Shown piece by piece: positions 24,427 through 34,203 of a DNA stretch of 36,239 nucleotides (positions are counted from its first letter, which is position 1; every line of letters starts with the position of its first letter). A program made the position numbers and the translations under genes. This stretch comes from Myxococcota bacterium (GTDB lineage: Bacteria; Myxococcota_A; Polyangia; HGW-17), in contig JAHJMN010000185.1 of the NCBI GenBank assembly GCA_018821305.1, forward strand, positions 1 through 36,239, given 5' to 3'. The notes beneath the pieces were generated by a model. The model made no database searches and was not told the origin of the DNA. It was given only the letters and a program-made list of their open reading frames with translations.

Positions 24427-25903
24427 TTGATGTATGAATCTGACCATCGTAACTGAGGACTAAATGTTTGTTTTTAAAAACTGTTCGGATGTTCACCGGA
24501 CGTTTCCAGATGCGGTTAATGTTTTCAAGGGTTGCCTTTGCGTAGGGCACCTCGAGGTCGATACCGTTATGCCGGTGCACCAGATAAAGTTCGCTGCGAT
24601 TATGATAATTGGCGTCAACGACTTCAATTACCGGCTGTCCGCGATTTGTAAGCTGGAACAAAAGCCGCTGCTTGATTTCGTTAAACTCACGTGTGGAAAT
24701 GACGTATTCTTCCTTGCTCTTGTTGAAATCGTAGTTGAAAAACTGCCGTTCGTTGGCAAAGTCCTCGGTGAAAAACTCATCAAGGAACGTCACATCGGAA
24801 AAGTGCCGCCGGACTTCGAAAATCTTCTCGATACCTTTGTTAGCCTGGGTATTCCAGTGCAGCCTTTGCTCAATATCAGTGCAGTTGTGGTATTCCGGCC
24901 CGAAGGCTCCGCGGTTCCAGCGTTCTTCAATGTAGCGGAACAGCTCAAGGCCCATCTTGTACGGGTTGAGTTGCCCCTTGGCCTGATATGTGACGCCACT
25001 CGTGGTATCGGCGTAGTTTATAACTTCACTGGGCTCAAGGAGTTTTTCCGTCATCATCTTCGTATGCCAGAAAGTGGCCCACCCCTCGTTCATGATTTTC
25101 GTCATGGCCTGAGGAGCAAAGTAATACGCTTCCTCGCGTATTGTCTCGAGAATCATGCGTTCCCAGGTGTTAAGCGGCGCGTAATGAATAAGGAAGTTCA
25201 GAACGTCACTCGTGGGCGCCCAGGGAAGGCGGTTGCGGTTTTTCATGGACTCGCGGATTTTTTCCTTCTGAGTTTCCAGATACTCCGGCGGATTTATGAA
25301 TGATTCCATATACGGTTTCGCATCAAAGCGGTGGATCGCCCCGGAATCTATGCGGGTTTCCCCGGTGTCCGGTGGTGGCTCCATGGGCTGACGCACGATA
25401 AACTGGCTGTAGACGTCAATGAGGTTTTCAATACTCAGACACACGTCAATGAAGTTTTCAATCTCCTCGACACCGTATTTCTCCATGGCCCGACGCACTT
25501 TCACCGCGTGATTCGCCATTTCGTTAATCATATGCCGTTCGGTCTTTGAAAATGTGAAGTTATTCTTGAAAAAGTCATTGTGAGCCATAACATGGGCCAT
25601 GACCATCTTCTGCTCCATGAGGGAGTTTCCTTCGAGAAGATAGGCATAACACGGGTCGTTATTGATGACCATTTCGTAGATTTTCGACAGACCGAAAATA
25701 TGGCTCTTACTCAGGCGATCGTATTCCATCCCGTAACGCCAGTGGGGATAGCGACTGGGAAAACCGCCGTATGCCGCCACTTCGTTCATGGTTTTGTAAT
25801 CGAGAACAATAAAATGCGTCGGAAAGAAATCAAGGCCGTAGGATTTGGCGACGTCTTCAACGCGAAGTTGCATTTCTCTCAGGTAGCGGGGAAGTTCAGA
25901 CAT
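24398..25903 (-). CDS. spoVR: SpoVR family protein
   Basis: 501 aa, the family's usual length. It opens [36 protein letters not shown] and includes [24 protein letters not shown] near 45-65, [13 protein letters not shown] near 105 and the conserved [13 protein letters not shown] near 290, all typical of SpoVR/YcgB. The molecular function is not established; the family is linked to stress and stationary-phase physiology and, in Bacillus, to the spore cortex. Here it sits directly behind yeaH (2 bp between TAA and ATG), giving the widespread prkA-yeaH-spoVR trio. No sporulation genes are nearby, so the general stress role is more likely than sporulation. Confidence 0.96.
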   Translation of the reverse strand: MSELPRYLREMQLRVEDVAKSYGLDFFPTHFIVLDYKTMNEVAAYGGFPSRYPHWRYGMEYDRLSKSHIFGLSKIYEMVINNDPCYAYLLEGNSLMEQKMVMAHVMAHNDFFKNNFTFSKTERHMINEMANHAVKVRRAMEKYGVEEIENFIDVCLSIENLIDVYSQFIVRQPMEPPPDTGETRIDSGAIHRFDAKPYMESFINPPEYLETQKEKIRESMKNRNRLPWAPTSDVLNFLIHYAPLNTWERMILETIREEAYYFAPQAMTKIMNEGWATFWHTKMMTEKLLEPSEVINYADTTSGVTYQAKGQLNPYKMGLELFRYIEERWNRGAFGPEYHNCTDIEQRLHWNTQANKGIEKIFEVRRHFSDVTFLDEFFTEDFANERQFFNYDFNKSKEEYVISTREFNEIKQRLLFQLTNRGQPVIEVVDANYHNRSELYLVHRHNGIDLEVPYAKATLENINRIWKRPVNIRTVFKNKHLVLSYDGQIHTSNEVKENEGW

Positions 25904-25905
25904 CT

Positions 25906-27018
25906 TTACTTACCCTTTCCTAAAAAGTCCCTGATGCTGTCCATAATGGCATCCCGGTCGGGAATGTTGGAGAGAATCAGGTTTTCTTCTTTTGTGCCGT
26001 AGGCTTCCTCAAGGTCGTGAATAAACTGACCGGAGCCGTAAGGGCTTTTCACCTGGCCGTAACCGAAAAGATTGATTTTCGGTAGCAGCCGTTCCGTAAG
26101 TATTGAGAAACAGCGGTTGGTGTCCTCCCTCGACCAGTTATCACCATCGGAAAACTGGAAAATGTAGATGTTCCACTCGTCCACAGGGTATTCTTTTTCA
26201 ACAATGTCTGCCGCCACGGCATAGGCACTTGAGATCATGGTTCCGCCGCTTTCTTTCGTGCGGTAGAAAGTATCCTGGTCGACCTCCCGGGCTTTCGTAT
26301 CGTGAATGATGTAGCGCGATTCAATGCCGTCATACTGGTAACGCAGCCAAGTGTCGATCCAGAAGGATTCAATGCGCACCATGAGCTTTTGCTCCTCACC
26401 CATGGACCCGGAAACGTCCATAATATAAATGATTACGGCGTTTGTCTGCGGGATTACGCTTTCTTTCCAACTGCGAAAACGCTTGTCCTCTTTAATGGGC
26501 ACTATTACCGGGCAATTTTTGTCATAGGTGCCCATGGTAATCTGTCGTTTGAGTGCTTCGCGGTATGTGCGTTTGAAATGACGCAGGGACTCGGGGCCCG
26601 TATGCCTTATGGCGTTGTATTTATCCTTGGGAGCCTTGATTGTGCGCGTGCCCCGGGGTTTGATGTTCGGAAGTTCCAGCTCCTCACCGATGATTTTCGC
26701 AAGATCCTCAAGTGAAAACTCAACTTCGAGACTGTGCTGCCCGGGTTGATCCCCCGCCTGCCCCTGACCGTCGCCTTTTTGCGGATCGCCTCCGAGGCTG
26801 TCGCCTACTTCCCCTTCCCCCTGCCCTACGCCGCCGGAATCCTTTAGATTATAGCGGAATCGCGGCATATCGATGGAGTGGACGGGAATGGAAACTTTGT
26901 CTTTACCCTGCTTGCCAATCATATCGCCCCGGGAAATATACTTCCGCAAATCGCTTTTAATGCGACCTTTGACGATTTGTTTGAATCTGGCGTGATCCTG
27001 ATCGATTTTCTGACTCAT
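25906..27018 (-). CDS. yeaH: YeaH/YhbH family protein (DUF444, VWA-like)
   Basis: 370 aa from the ATG at 27018, which has AGGA seven bases upstream ([18 protein letters not shown]). The N-terminal third contains the family stretch [32 protein letters not shown], followed by a Gly/Gln/Asp-rich spacer (about 62-95). The C-terminal half has a von Willebrand A-like fold with [15 protein letters not shown], a metal-site motif DxSxS at about residue 201, and [15 protein letters not shown] and [10 protein letters not shown], which complete a MIDAS-type site. In enterobacteria its partner is the YeaG kinase. It lies 66 bp downstream of prkA and 2 bp upstream of spoVR. Confidence 0.95.
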   Translation of the reverse strand: MSQKIDQDHARFKQIVKGRIKSDLRKYISRGDMIGKQGKDKVSIPVHSIDMPRFRYNLKDSGGVGQGEGEVGDSLGGDPQKGDGQGQAGDQPGQHSLEVEFSLEDLAKIIGEELELPNIKPRGTRTIKAPKDKYNAIRHTGPESLRHFKRTYREALKRQITMGTYDKNCPVIVPIKEDKRFRSWKESVIPQTNAVIIYIMDVSGSMGEEQKLMVRIESFWIDTWLRYQYDGIESRYIIHDTKAREVDQDTFYRTKESGGTMISSAYAVAADIVEKEYPVDEWNIYIFQFSDGDNWSREDTNRCFSILTERLLPKINLFGYGQVKSPYGSGQFIHDLEEAYGTKEENLILSNIPDRDAIMDSIRDFLGKGK

Positions 27019-27084
27019 AATCACATCCTGCGGGCCTTAAGGCCGTTTATTCATGCCGTTAAAAAAACAAAAGTGCACCCCGGT

Positions 27085-29163
27085 TTATTTTACGGATTTC
27101 ACGTCACCACGGGCGAAAATCGATGCAACGTACTGCAGAATGTCACTGCTACAGATTTCGCAATAACCGTAATTCCGGATGAGCCTTGATTTAATGATCT
27201 CAATCTTGGCTTGCTCGTCTTTATCTACCATGCCGCTGACGATACTCGTAAGCTTGATGGCATCCCGGCTGTCTTCAAAGAGTTTGAGTTCAAGTGCCCT
27301 CGTGAGCCGTTCGTTCATGCGGTAGTCAAACTGCTTGCCGTCCACTGCCAGAGCGCCGATGTAGTTCATGAGTTCCCGGCGGAAATCATCCTTGCGACTT
27401 TCGGGAATGTCGATTTTCTCTTCGATGGAGCGCATGAGGTGCTCATCGGGTTCCATGTATTCCCCGGTGTATTTGTTTTTGACGCGCTCGCGCTGGGTGT
27501 AGGCTTTAACGTTGTCGATGTAGTTTGCACACAGTTTCCCGATAGCTTCTTCATCGGCACTGATGGCACGCTGAACTTCGTTTTTCACGAGGTCTTCGTA
27601 TTCTTCTTTTACCACGGCCATGAGTTCGCGGTAATGAGCTTTAATCTCCTCGTTTGTGATAAGGCTGTGAGATCGCAGTCCTTTTTCAAGTTCATTTAAA
27701 ACCATGAAGGGATTGATACAGCCTTCGTCCTCGTCACTGACTAAAACGTTGGAGATTTTGTCCTGCACAAAACGGGGCGAAATACCGTCCATTCCTTCGC
27801 GCATGGATTCCTTGCGTAATTCTTTGATGTTATCGACGGTGAAGCCCGGAATGTTTTTGCCGTCGTAGAGTTTGAGCTTCTGAAGCAGAGTCAGATTATG
27901 CTTTTTCGGGTCTTCAAGGCGCGTGAGAATCGTCCACATGGCGGCCATCTCGAGAGTATGCGGCGCAATGTGCTTTTTGATTTTCTCTTCGTTGAAGGAT
28001 TTACGGTAGATTTTTTCTTCTTCGCTTACGCGAGTAACATACGGCGTATCGATTTTGATGGTTCGATCCCGGAGGGCTTCCATGAACTCGTTGTTCAAGA
28101 GTTTGCGGTATTCAGCTTCGTTCGTGTGACCAATGATAACTTCATCGATGTCCGTCTGGGCGAACTTCTTGGGTTTGATTTTATGTTCCTGAGTGGCGCC
28201 GAGGAGATCATAAAGGAAAGCAACGTCCAGCTTGAGAATTTCGATGAATTCGATGATTCCGCGGTTTGCGATGTTGAATTCACCATCGAAGTTGAAGGCT
28301 CTCGGATCGCTGTCTGTGCCAAACTCGGCGATTTTGCGGTAGTTGAGATCCCCCGTAAGTTCCGTGGAATCCTGATTTTTCTCGTCTTTAGGCTGGAAGG
28401 TACCGATACCACAACGATTTTTCTCGGAAAGCACAAGGCGCCGCACTCTGATATGCGTTTCGATCATCTTTTCCCAGTCGCCATCGTGATGTTTGATGAG
28501 TTCCCGGTAAATCTGCCTTGATGCGGGATCCAGTTCGCGATCCAGCTTGAGAGTTGCCGCCGGATAAGGGAAGTTGTTGAGATCAATGAGATCACCAAGA
28601 ACCTTTTCGCGCCATTCAACGGGAATGAGCAGAATAGGATCTTCGTTCATCGGGGACGGGAAAATCGTCTCGCCACCGCTTATGTGAGCCAGTTCCTGCG
28701 GGAGGATCCAGTCGAAAGTATAAAGTTTACCTTTTTCCGTGCGGCTGTAGTCTTCCAGTCCGCGCTTAATAAGCCGTGCCACCGTGGACTTGGCGCTACC
28801 TACGGGGCCGTGGAGCAGAATAATGCGGCTTTCGGGGCCGTAACCCATCGCGGCGCCCTTTATAACGTTTACAAAGCGCTGCAGAGGAATATCAAGGCCG
28901 TAGACAGCATCTTTGCCTCCGTTTACGGGATCATAAAAGAAGTTATACCTTGTGATTTCCTTCTTGAAATCCGTATAAATATCCACACCGTGGGAAATCA
29001 TCATGTCGTAAAGCCGCTGATAGGCAGTGCGGATGACTTCCGGGCTTTCCTTCACAATATTGAGGTATTCCTGAAAGGTCCCCGTCCAGTTGATGGCCTT
29101 GTAGGCTTCTTTGTCCTGCAGTTTGCCGATTTCAGACACCGTCGTAAGCTTGATATCAGTCAT
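27085..29163 (-). CDS. prkA: PrkA (YeaG) family serine protein kinase/AAA+ protein
   Basis: 692 aa. The start at 29163 (MTDIKLTT) is chosen because GGTGGAGG lies just upstream; the longer frame would use that SD as codons. The N-terminal AAA domain has [17 protein letters not shown] (Walker A near residue 120) and the family stretch [31 protein letters not shown]. The conserved [32 protein letters not shown] and [19 protein letters not shown] lie near 285-335, and a C-terminal kinase-like region follows. PrkA proteins phosphorylate Ser/Thr, and recent views also give them ATP-dependent protease-like activity. It is first in the minus-strand operon, controlling or using YeaH and SpoVR in nutrient or stress adaptation. 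Confidence 0.97.
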   Translation of the reverse strand: MTDIKLTTVSEIGKLQDKEAYKAINWTGTFQEYLNIVKESPEVIRTAYQRLYDMMISHGVDIYTDFKKEITRYNFFYDPVNGGKDAVYGLDIPLQRFVNVIKGAAMGYGPESRIILLHGPVGSAKSTVARLIKRGLEDYSRTEKGKLYTFDWILPQELAHISGGETIFPSPMNEDPILLIPVEWREKVLGDLIDLNNFPYPAATLKLDRELDPASRQIYRELIKHHDGDWEKMIETHIRVRRLVLSEKNRCGIGTFQPKDEKNQDSTELTGDLNYRKIAEFGTDSDPRAFNFDGEFNIANRGIIEFIEILKLDVAFLYDLLGATQEHKIKPKKFAQTDIDEVIIGHTNEAEYRKLLNNEFMEALRDRTIKIDTPYVTRVSEEEKIYRKSFNEEKIKKHIAPHTLEMAAMWTILTRLEDPKKHNLTLLQKLKLYDGKNIPGFTVDNIKELRKESMREGMDGISPRFVQDKISNVLVSDEDEGCINPFMVLNELEKGLRSHSLITNEEIKAHYRELMAVVKEEYEDLVKNEVQRAISADEEAIGKLCANYIDNVKAYTQRERVKNKYTGEYMEPDEHLMRSIEEKIDIPESRKDDFRRELMNYIGALAVDGKQFDYRMNERLTRALELKLFEDSRDAIKLTSIVSGMVDKDEQAKIEIIKSRLIRNYGYCEICSSDILQYVASIFARGDVKSVK

Positions 29164-29289
29164 AAAATCCTCCACCTTGGGCGCGTAAAGCGTTATTCCG
29201 GAAATTGTTCAAAGCAACTAACCTATCAAATAACACGAAATGAAAGTTTTCGCATTCCTCTTTTTCGGCATTTCGGGGATTATTTTTTA

Positions 29290-29335
29290 GTTCGTGTCCT
29301 GCAATTCGCTTTGCGAAGGATTTTATTTTTACACA
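29290..29335 (+). repeat. R1 element, partial copy D
   Basis: GTTCGTGTCCTG opens the fragment, followed by the hairpin TTCGC-TTT-GCGAA (29305-29317) and GGATTTTATTTTTACAC. It matches the reverse complement of copy E (around 34300-34344) rather than copies A-C. The right half is missing. It lies between the divergent prkA and the HPPD-like gene. Confidence 0.6.
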
Positions 29336-29428
29336 AATCTCCTCCAAATCTCCACCCCGGTGCAAATTATGGAGTACACAGTCCGCTTTTTATGGTAAAA
29401 GATCCTCCGTCGATATGGAGGTAATTTC

Positions 29429-30694
29429 ATGAAACTGACTTTTGAGGATCTGAAAAACTACAAACTGAAGGGTGACAAGAAAAATACTGAATTTCTGAAC
29501 ACCTGGCTTCCCATGGTGTATGAACGCCGCCACGAATGCGGCATTGATGAGCTCGTAAAGCGCATCGGAGCCGTCGTTATGAGCATCGACCACGCCAAAG
29601 CTGTCGACTACATCTGCCGACTCCACTACATGACGCCCTATCGTTTTAAAGCCTGCTACGTAAACGCAACACACCGCATTTACATTCTTGAAAACACACC
29701 CGATACGCCGGTTTATTTTATCCTTGAGCCCCTGAGTAACTCCTTCACGGATGAACTCACGGAAATGAACGACCTTTATCCCCTGTCAAAGAAAACCCCC
29801 AACGCCCGTTATGTCGGTGAGATCTTCGTCACAACGGACCGAGCCCGTACGGCAGATATTCTGCGCAGTCAGGACATCCGATTTCACAAACCGGGAGATA
29901 CGCCCAACGCTTTTTATCATAACGACGCGTTCATCTTTTCGAAAACGTCCACATTCACCCGCAACCGAATCGGCTACACAGAGAATAACCTTCACGATTT
30001 CGATAACCTCGACATCGGCGAAAAGCTCTGCCTCTCACGGGAAACCATCGGTCGTTTTGATGCCGCCGCCGCCGTGCATACCCAGTACGGCCTTGACCGC
30101 TACATCGGTGGCATTGATCACATCGCAACGCGCCTTCTGTACGGTGATCGCGAAGAAGCAATCCTCGAGTTCATCACCATGACCAACTACTACTACTGGG
30201 GCGCCTACAACATCGATGACCAGAATTCATCCACCAATGTTACACGCAATCCCAACGCATCCGACGATGCATCTTTAGAGGTAAATTCCCCGGCAAAGGT
30301 CTTTACAGCTAACAATACACCATCTTTCCTTAACTCATTTCGCAATCTTCCCATGCCCACGGAAACCTTCGTTCTGCGCTACGGTCGCCGCCTTCATCAT
30401 ATCGCTTACGAAATCAAAGACCTTGTTCACGAAGGCAATATACAGGCCATCGACTATGTCGTCGCCACCCTGCGCGAAAACGGTATTGAGTTTCTGGCAA
30501 AAGTCTTCGGCAGTTGTGCGGGGAAACCGGATCTCAAGCAAATCTTCTCGAAAACCTGCCCTTACGACGTAACAATCACCGAATACGTCCAGCGCTGCAT
30601 GGGTTTTGACGGCTTTTTCACCAAAGAAAACGTAGGCGACCTCACCCAGGCCGCAGGCCTCGAAGTCCTCCAGAAATCCGGCATCTACGACTAA
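29429..30694 (+). CDS. VOC-superfamily, HPPD-like dioxygenase fold protein
   Basis: 421 aa, cytoplasmic. The ribosome site GGAGGT precedes the ATG. The C-terminal half has the three metal-ligand segments of 4-hydroxyphenylpyruvate dioxygenase-like proteins in order: GGIDHIATRL (His, near 228), RRLHHIAYEI (His, near 318) and ITEYVQRCMGFDGFF (Glu, near 386). IDYVVATLRENGIEFLAKVFG, like the TDDI...L...G..FL region, lies between the last two. The N-terminal half resembles a degenerate second VOC pair. Classical HPPD is shorter (about 360 aa) and ends GFGxGNFxALFE; here the end is TKENVGDLTQAAGLEVL, so the substrate may differ. Other tyrosine catabolism genes are absent nearby. Confidence 0.72.
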   Translation: MKLTFEDLKNYKLKGDKKNTEFLNTWLPMVYERRHECGIDELVKRIGAVVMSIDHAKAVDYICRLHYMTPYRFKACYVNATHRIYILENTPDTPVYFILEPLSNSFTDELTEMNDLYPLSKKTPNARYVGEIFVTTDRARTADILRSQDIRFHKPGDTPNAFYHNDAFIFSKTSTFTRNRIGYTENNLHDFDNLDIGEKLCLSRETIGRFDAAAAVHTQYGLDRYIGGIDHIATRLLYGDREEAILEFITMTNYYYWGAYNIDDQNSSTNVTRNPNASDDASLEVNSPAKVFTANNTPSFLNSFRNLPMPTETFVLRYGRRLHHIAYEIKDLVHEGNIQAIDYVVATLRENGIEFLAKVFGSCAGKPDLKQIFSKTCPYDVTITEYVQRCMGFDGFFTKENVGDLTQAAGLEVLQKSGIYD

Positions 30695-30712
30695 CTGACC
30701 ACCTATCGGGGT

Positions 30713-31522
30713 TTAGAACGGGATGTCGTCCCATTCTTCGTCGTGTTTTATTTCCGGGATTTTCACTCCTACGGGATTTTCGTATATCAAAAAATTTTCA
30801 GTCACGGTACTTTCCGCTGGCATACCGTATTCGTAAAGTCGAATCCAATCTATCATATCAACAACATACAGGTCGAAATTAATTGATTCTTCATAATCAT
30901 CGCCATTTTTGATATTAGCCGGAATTGACCCTCCAAATTTGGTCCGATACCGCAGTAGATGTGCAAACTCGGTAAAATCACGATTTTTAAAATAAAACGC
31001 CATTACAATGAGATAGCACGCCGGAGATATTTTCTTTCCATCTCCCTTTATAAACTCTTCACCCTGGAAATGACCTTCATAAAAAGGCTCAAAAAACGAC
31101 ATCCTGAGCCGTTTCAGAGCATTTATATTATCCTGAAAAGCACTAAAATCCTTCCGGCGTATGTTTGACCCATCACCATTTTCAAAAATCTGCAGAACGT
31201 TAATAAATGCAGTCTCTCGAGTTTCGTGAAAACAACCGAGATCAATAATATTCTTCTTATTTTTCTCCCCTTCTGCGTACCAGTTAATCCAATCGAACTC
31301 AATCTGATATTTATAATCCCAGAGCATTGCGGCAACGGCAGCACGCAGTTGTTCACGGGAAGGAACAGCCTGACTGTGGAAATCAATCTTTTGTCGAAAC
31401 TTATCCCACTGGCCCCCGGCTTTCCTCACACGTTCAGGTCTGAGATACCAAACCCCAGCACCCTCAAGAAAGCGCACAATTTGAGTAAGAATATACTCAT
31501 CAACAGCCCGATAAATATTCAT
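30713..31522 (-). CDS. Conserved-looking cytoplasmic protein of unknown function
   Basis: 269 aa. The ATG at 31522 has GAGGT seven bases upstream; the longer TTG frame lacks a site. It is rich in aromatics with long helices (DEYILTQIVRFLEGAGVWYLRPERVRKAGGQWDKFRQKID and AVAAMLWDYKYQIEFDWINWYAEG). A central segment FYFKNRDFTEFAHLLRYRTKFGG and an acidic C-terminus EIKHDEEWDDIPF stand out; similar acidic tails are often protein-binding. No domain is recognised. It converges with the HPPD-like gene, 18 bp between stops. Confidence 0.75.
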   Translation of the reverse strand: MNIYRAVDEYILTQIVRFLEGAGVWYLRPERVRKAGGQWDKFRQKIDFHSQAVPSREQLRAAVAAMLWDYKYQIEFDWINWYAEGEKNKKNIIDLGCFHETRETAFINVLQIFENGDGSNIRRKDFSAFQDNINALKRLRMSFFEPFYEGHFQGEEFIKGDGKKISPACYLIVMAFYFKNRDFTEFAHLLRYRTKFGGSIPANIKNGDDYEESINFDLYVVDMIDWIRLYEYGMPAESTVTENFLIYENPVGVKIPEIKHDEEWDDIPF

Positions 31523-31639
31523 AAAATACCTCAATCAGAAAATAAAAAAACAAATCCACACAGCAAAAACCTCAAACAAAACCACCATCAATTCAAAAAC
31601 AATATTACAAAATCCTCGGATTAATCAATTCCAATTCCC

Positions 31640-32160
31640 AAACACAATAGATTCAACATCGCGTTTGGATTCACGGGTCGAGGTCATTTACGTTTATGTG
31701 ATTACCCCGGCGCCGTCCCGGCTCTTACGAACCGGGCTGGAAAGCTTGCGCCTGTGCAAGCACAGGCTCATGATCCGCGGATTCAGGGTCGCGTTGGGAT
31801 TCACGGGTGTGATCATTCATGTTTATGTGATTACCCCGGCGCCGTCCCAGAGCTGAAGCACTGGGCTAATATAGGCGGTCTACGAACGCTTGTCGCATCA
31901 TTTCCCGCACTTCGATTCAGAATTGCGTTATCCCATGTTGTTTACAATATGATCTGCGGATTCAACGTCGCGTTGGGATTCACGGGTCGAGGTCATTTAC
32001 GTCTATGTGATTACCAAATACCAAACGCCGGAAATTTCCGCGTTCGCAAGAACGCCTTTGGATAGCCCGGAGCTTCAGCTCCGGGTCCGCGTACGCACCC
32101 CCGCCCCCTTTTTCCCTCATATGCGCCGCCGGTGGCGGTGCATATGAGGGAAAAAGAAAA
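31640..32160 (+). repeat. R3 palindromic repeat array, right copy (three units)
   Basis: Three units in the same orientation as the left array begin near 31669, 31799 and 31978, with heads GATTCACGGGTCGAGGTCAT or close variants. Hairpins: 31717-31736, 31750-31767 (GCCTGTG/CACAGGC), 31846-31865, 32040-32055 (GCGTTC/GAACGC) and 32066-32085 (CCCGGAGCT/AGCTCCGGG). The array ends with a giant hairpin at 32108-32156. The preceding 31523-31640 is AT-rich with no gene seen. Open frames through the array are repeat by-products. Confidence 0.85.
32108..32156 (+). other. Giant hairpin ending the right R3 array
   Basis: The arms 32108-32130 and 32134-32156 pair over 23 positions with one G-U wobble and a GGT loop. 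The inner 8 bp (GCGCCGCC/GGCGGTGC) match the left-array hairpin. The outer 15 bp (CTTTTTCCCTCATAT and complement) share little with the left one, yet pair just as well. Confidence 0.85.
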
Positions 32161-32203
32161 CACAACAAGGTTTGAAAATAAATTCTGACTATGCAAAATA
32201 TGT

Positions 32204-32231
32204 TTGACAAGTTTTATAAAATTGATATTTC
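32204..32231 (+). promoter_or_regulatory. Possible promoter for the three-lipoprotein operon
   Basis: TTGACA (32204-32209) is a perfect -35 box; TATTTC (32226-32231) after 16 bp is a weak -10. The leader to the first start would be about 40 nt. Confidence 0.4.
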
Positions 32232-32276
32232 TTTATTGCGTTTAGACTCTCAACAACAGGCATTTTACAGACACAC

Positions 32277-32573
32277 ATGAAAATACTCTTTTTTTTATCA
32301 TTATTATTCAGTTTCTCTTGTCATGGTCCGAATTATCCTGTTCTAGGTCCATCGGGAGAGGGCTGGGTCGTTTATAATCAGAAATACAATAAAACTGAAG
32401 CATTTGCTGCACAAAGTTCAAGTAAATCGGGTAATACGACTACTACCACTACAATGTATTATTCCGGCTCCAGCTCTCGTTATCTTGAGGGCAGCTACAA
32501 TAAATCAAAAGATAAACCTGGCTGTCAGGGATACCTGCATATAAAAGATTGTATGTACGGAGTTATAAAATGA
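32277..32573 (+). CDS. Small lipoprotein, first of a coupled trio
   Basis: 98 aa. MKILFFLSLLFSFSC has a lipobox (SFSC) with Cys near 15. The mature part is Ser/Thr/Tyr rich with a low-complexity stretch GNTTTTTTMYYSGSSSRYLEG, and ends with two Cys (PGCQGYLHIKDCMYG) that could pair. Its stop overlaps the next start (ATGA at 32570-32573), so it is translationally coupled. No family recognised. Confidence 0.72.
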   Translation: MKILFFLSLLFSFSCHGPNYPVLGPSGEGWVVYNQKYNKTEAFAAQSSSKSGNTTTTTTMYYSGSSSRYLEGSYNKSKDKPGCQGYLHIKDCMYGVIK

Positions 32574-33154
32574 GGAAATATTCTTTTTATTTTTACATTT
32601 TAATAGCAGTATCATGCTCAACTCCGACGATAATGCCAAATCATAACCCCGGTAAATTGAATAACCTGAAGTTATCAGTTCCAGCAGTTGAAAGAATTTC
32701 ATCAAAAAGTGTGATTCTTTACCTTGAGGTTGACAGGACCACTTCTCCGATTGGAGCATGGCTTGATGATTCAGACGATCAAATAACTCCTGTGATGAAA
32801 ACTTTTGTCATGGCAAATCCGGGAATGGTTATGTTTGAGAAAACAGCACTCCAGCTGGAAAAGAGTGGACTGAAAGTATACAGACTTTACAATGACCAGA
32901 CATATATTCCAGCAGCAATAAAAAACAATTCCATTTTAATAAAAATGACAATAGAGAATATGGAATTTCATGTCAGAAGAACAACTGATTTGAAAGTATA
33001 TCATCTGGGCAGAGCTGATATTTCCTATAAAGTTCAAAAAAATAGTAAGGTTTTTCAAGGTAAAACCTCAGTTAAGGGAAAGACTACTGAAAATCATGAT
33101 ATTTTTGAGGTACTCGCTTTTCATTTCTGCAATACCGTGAAAGAATTGTTATGA
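32570..33154 (+). CDS. Predicted lipoprotein, second of a coupled trio
   Basis: 194 aa from the ATG at 32570, which overlaps the upstream stop; a longer frame from 32549 exists but its start lies inside the previous gene. MRKYSFYFYILIAVSC has a lipobox (AVSC). The mature protein alternates strands and helices (KSVILYLEVDRTTS; FEKTALQLEKSGLKVYRLYND; SILIKMTIENMEFHV), reminiscent of small periplasmic lipoproteins that assemble on outer-membrane complexes, but no signature is certain. It is coupled by ATGA (33151-33154) to the next gene. Confidence 0.75.
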   Translation: MRKYSFYFYILIAVSCSTPTIMPNHNPGKLNNLKLSVPAVERISSKSVILYLEVDRTTSPIGAWLDDSDDQITPVMKTFVMANPGMVMFEKTALQLEKSGLKVYRLYNDQTYIPAAIKNNSILIKMTIENMEFHVRRTTDLKVYHLGRADISYKVQKNSKVFQGKTSVKGKTTENHDIFEVLAFHFCNTVKELL

Positions 33155-34203
33155 ACAATAAGACAAATTTTTTAATAATTATATCGATTTTTAGTTTTTT
33201 GTCGTGCCATCATGAAGTAAGGCAGAACATAAAATCTGACGTGGATTATTCAAATTTAAAAAATATTTTCCGCGGTAATAGATATTGTTCCCTCAATGTC
33301 GCACCCATGGTCGATCACAGGCCAAAGAATGAAACTTATGATCATAATCAAAAAAGTGCATCTCTTTTTCTGCCCTTGATTTTAATAAATATATTCAATA
33401 CTGCAGGTCCAGTTTTTGGTGAAGCCAGTAACTATGATCCTCATTTGAGAAAAAGCATTGACAGTTTATTAAAAGAATCACTCAAATTAACAAATATTTG
33501 CAGTGGAAAAGGGAAGAGGTACACATTATACCCGGAACTGAAGCACTATTATGGTGTAAGATACGAGAAAAATTCATTTTTAATCGCGGCAGGTATCGGG
33601 CTTGTATCAAAATTTGAATTTTTTCCTTCTGCTCATGTTGCATTTCAACTTACACTCAAAGAAACCGATACAGGTAAAGTTGTTTCAACAAGATACATCT
33701 CTGAAAACTATCTTTTTAATCCTACTGATCCAGGACTCAATATAAACACTTCGGCATTCGGGCCTGGTGCTGAAATATTAAAAGCGACGACAAGAGTTCC
33801 AACAATTGCTCTTCATAGGTTGCTAACCAGACTCCCCTATGAACTTGAAACTATGCTTGCACAGGATCATGACATCAAAGTGGATCAGGATTCAGATCCA
33901 GAATCATTCATGCTGGTCAGACTGACAAAAGAATATGATTTCAATGAAATAGTTATAATTGAAATCAAAACGGGACGAATTCTTTTCAATAAAATAACCA
34001 GACGCATATTTCCGATTATGTCCAAACCAAATGAATGGGTTGTTGCCCCCGTTTCAGTTAAAACAAGACGCTGGTTGAATAAAAACGACTATCATAACTT
34101 ACTCAATATACTTAATAAATTCTATAAAGTCTCATTCAAGGGAAACTTGACCGCCGCAACCTTCTCCGGTGTACGTGACCCCAAACCCGACCCCGTGAAA
34201 TAG
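33151..34203 (+). CDS. Predicted lipoprotein, third of a coupled trio
   Basis: 350 aa. MNNKTNFLIIISIFSFLSC has a lipobox (FLSC, Cys near 19). The mature part begins SLNVAPMVDHRPKNETYD, then a hydrophobic stretch LFLPLILINIFNTAGPVFG that may contact membrane. A middle section KRYTLYPELKHYYGVRYEKN and AFQLTLKETDTGKVVSTRYISENY looks like a beta-rich lipoprotein core. The stop codon TAG (34201-34203) shares two bases with the edge of R1 copy E. The trio likely acts as one envelope complex; the role is unknown. Confidence 0.75.
   Translation: MNNKTNFLIIISIFSFLSCHHEVRQNIKSDVDYSNLKNIFRGNRYCSLNVAPMVDHRPKNETYDHNQKSASLFLPLILINIFNTAGPVFGEASNYDPHLRKSIDSLLKESLKLTNICSGKGKRYTLYPELKHYYGVRYEKNSFLIAAGIGLVSKFEFFPSAHVAFQLTLKETDTGKVVSTRYISENYLFNPTDPGLNINTSAFGPGAEILKATTRVPTIALHRLLTRLPYELETMLAQDHDIKVDQDSDPESFMLVRLTKEYDFNEIVIIEIKTGRILFNKITRRIFPIMSKPNEWVVAPVSVKTRRWLNKNDYHNLLNILNKFYKVSFKGNLTAATFSGVRDPKPDPVK

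Noticed and set aside
24464-25303. Long plus-strand frame opposite spoVR
   Set aside because: It is antisense to a well-conserved protein; it arises from the codon pattern of spoVR.
24398-25903. SpoVR as evidence of sporulation
   Set aside because: The gene is widespread in non-sporulating Gram-negatives together with prkA and yeaH; no sporulation genes are present.
27898-29424. Long plus-strand frames opposite prkA
   Set aside because: Antisense to PrkA coding sequence, with no ribosome sites and no recognisable domains.
31665-32065. Open frames across the right R3 array
   Set aside because: They mirror the left-array frames and arise from the repeat heads; no coding signals.
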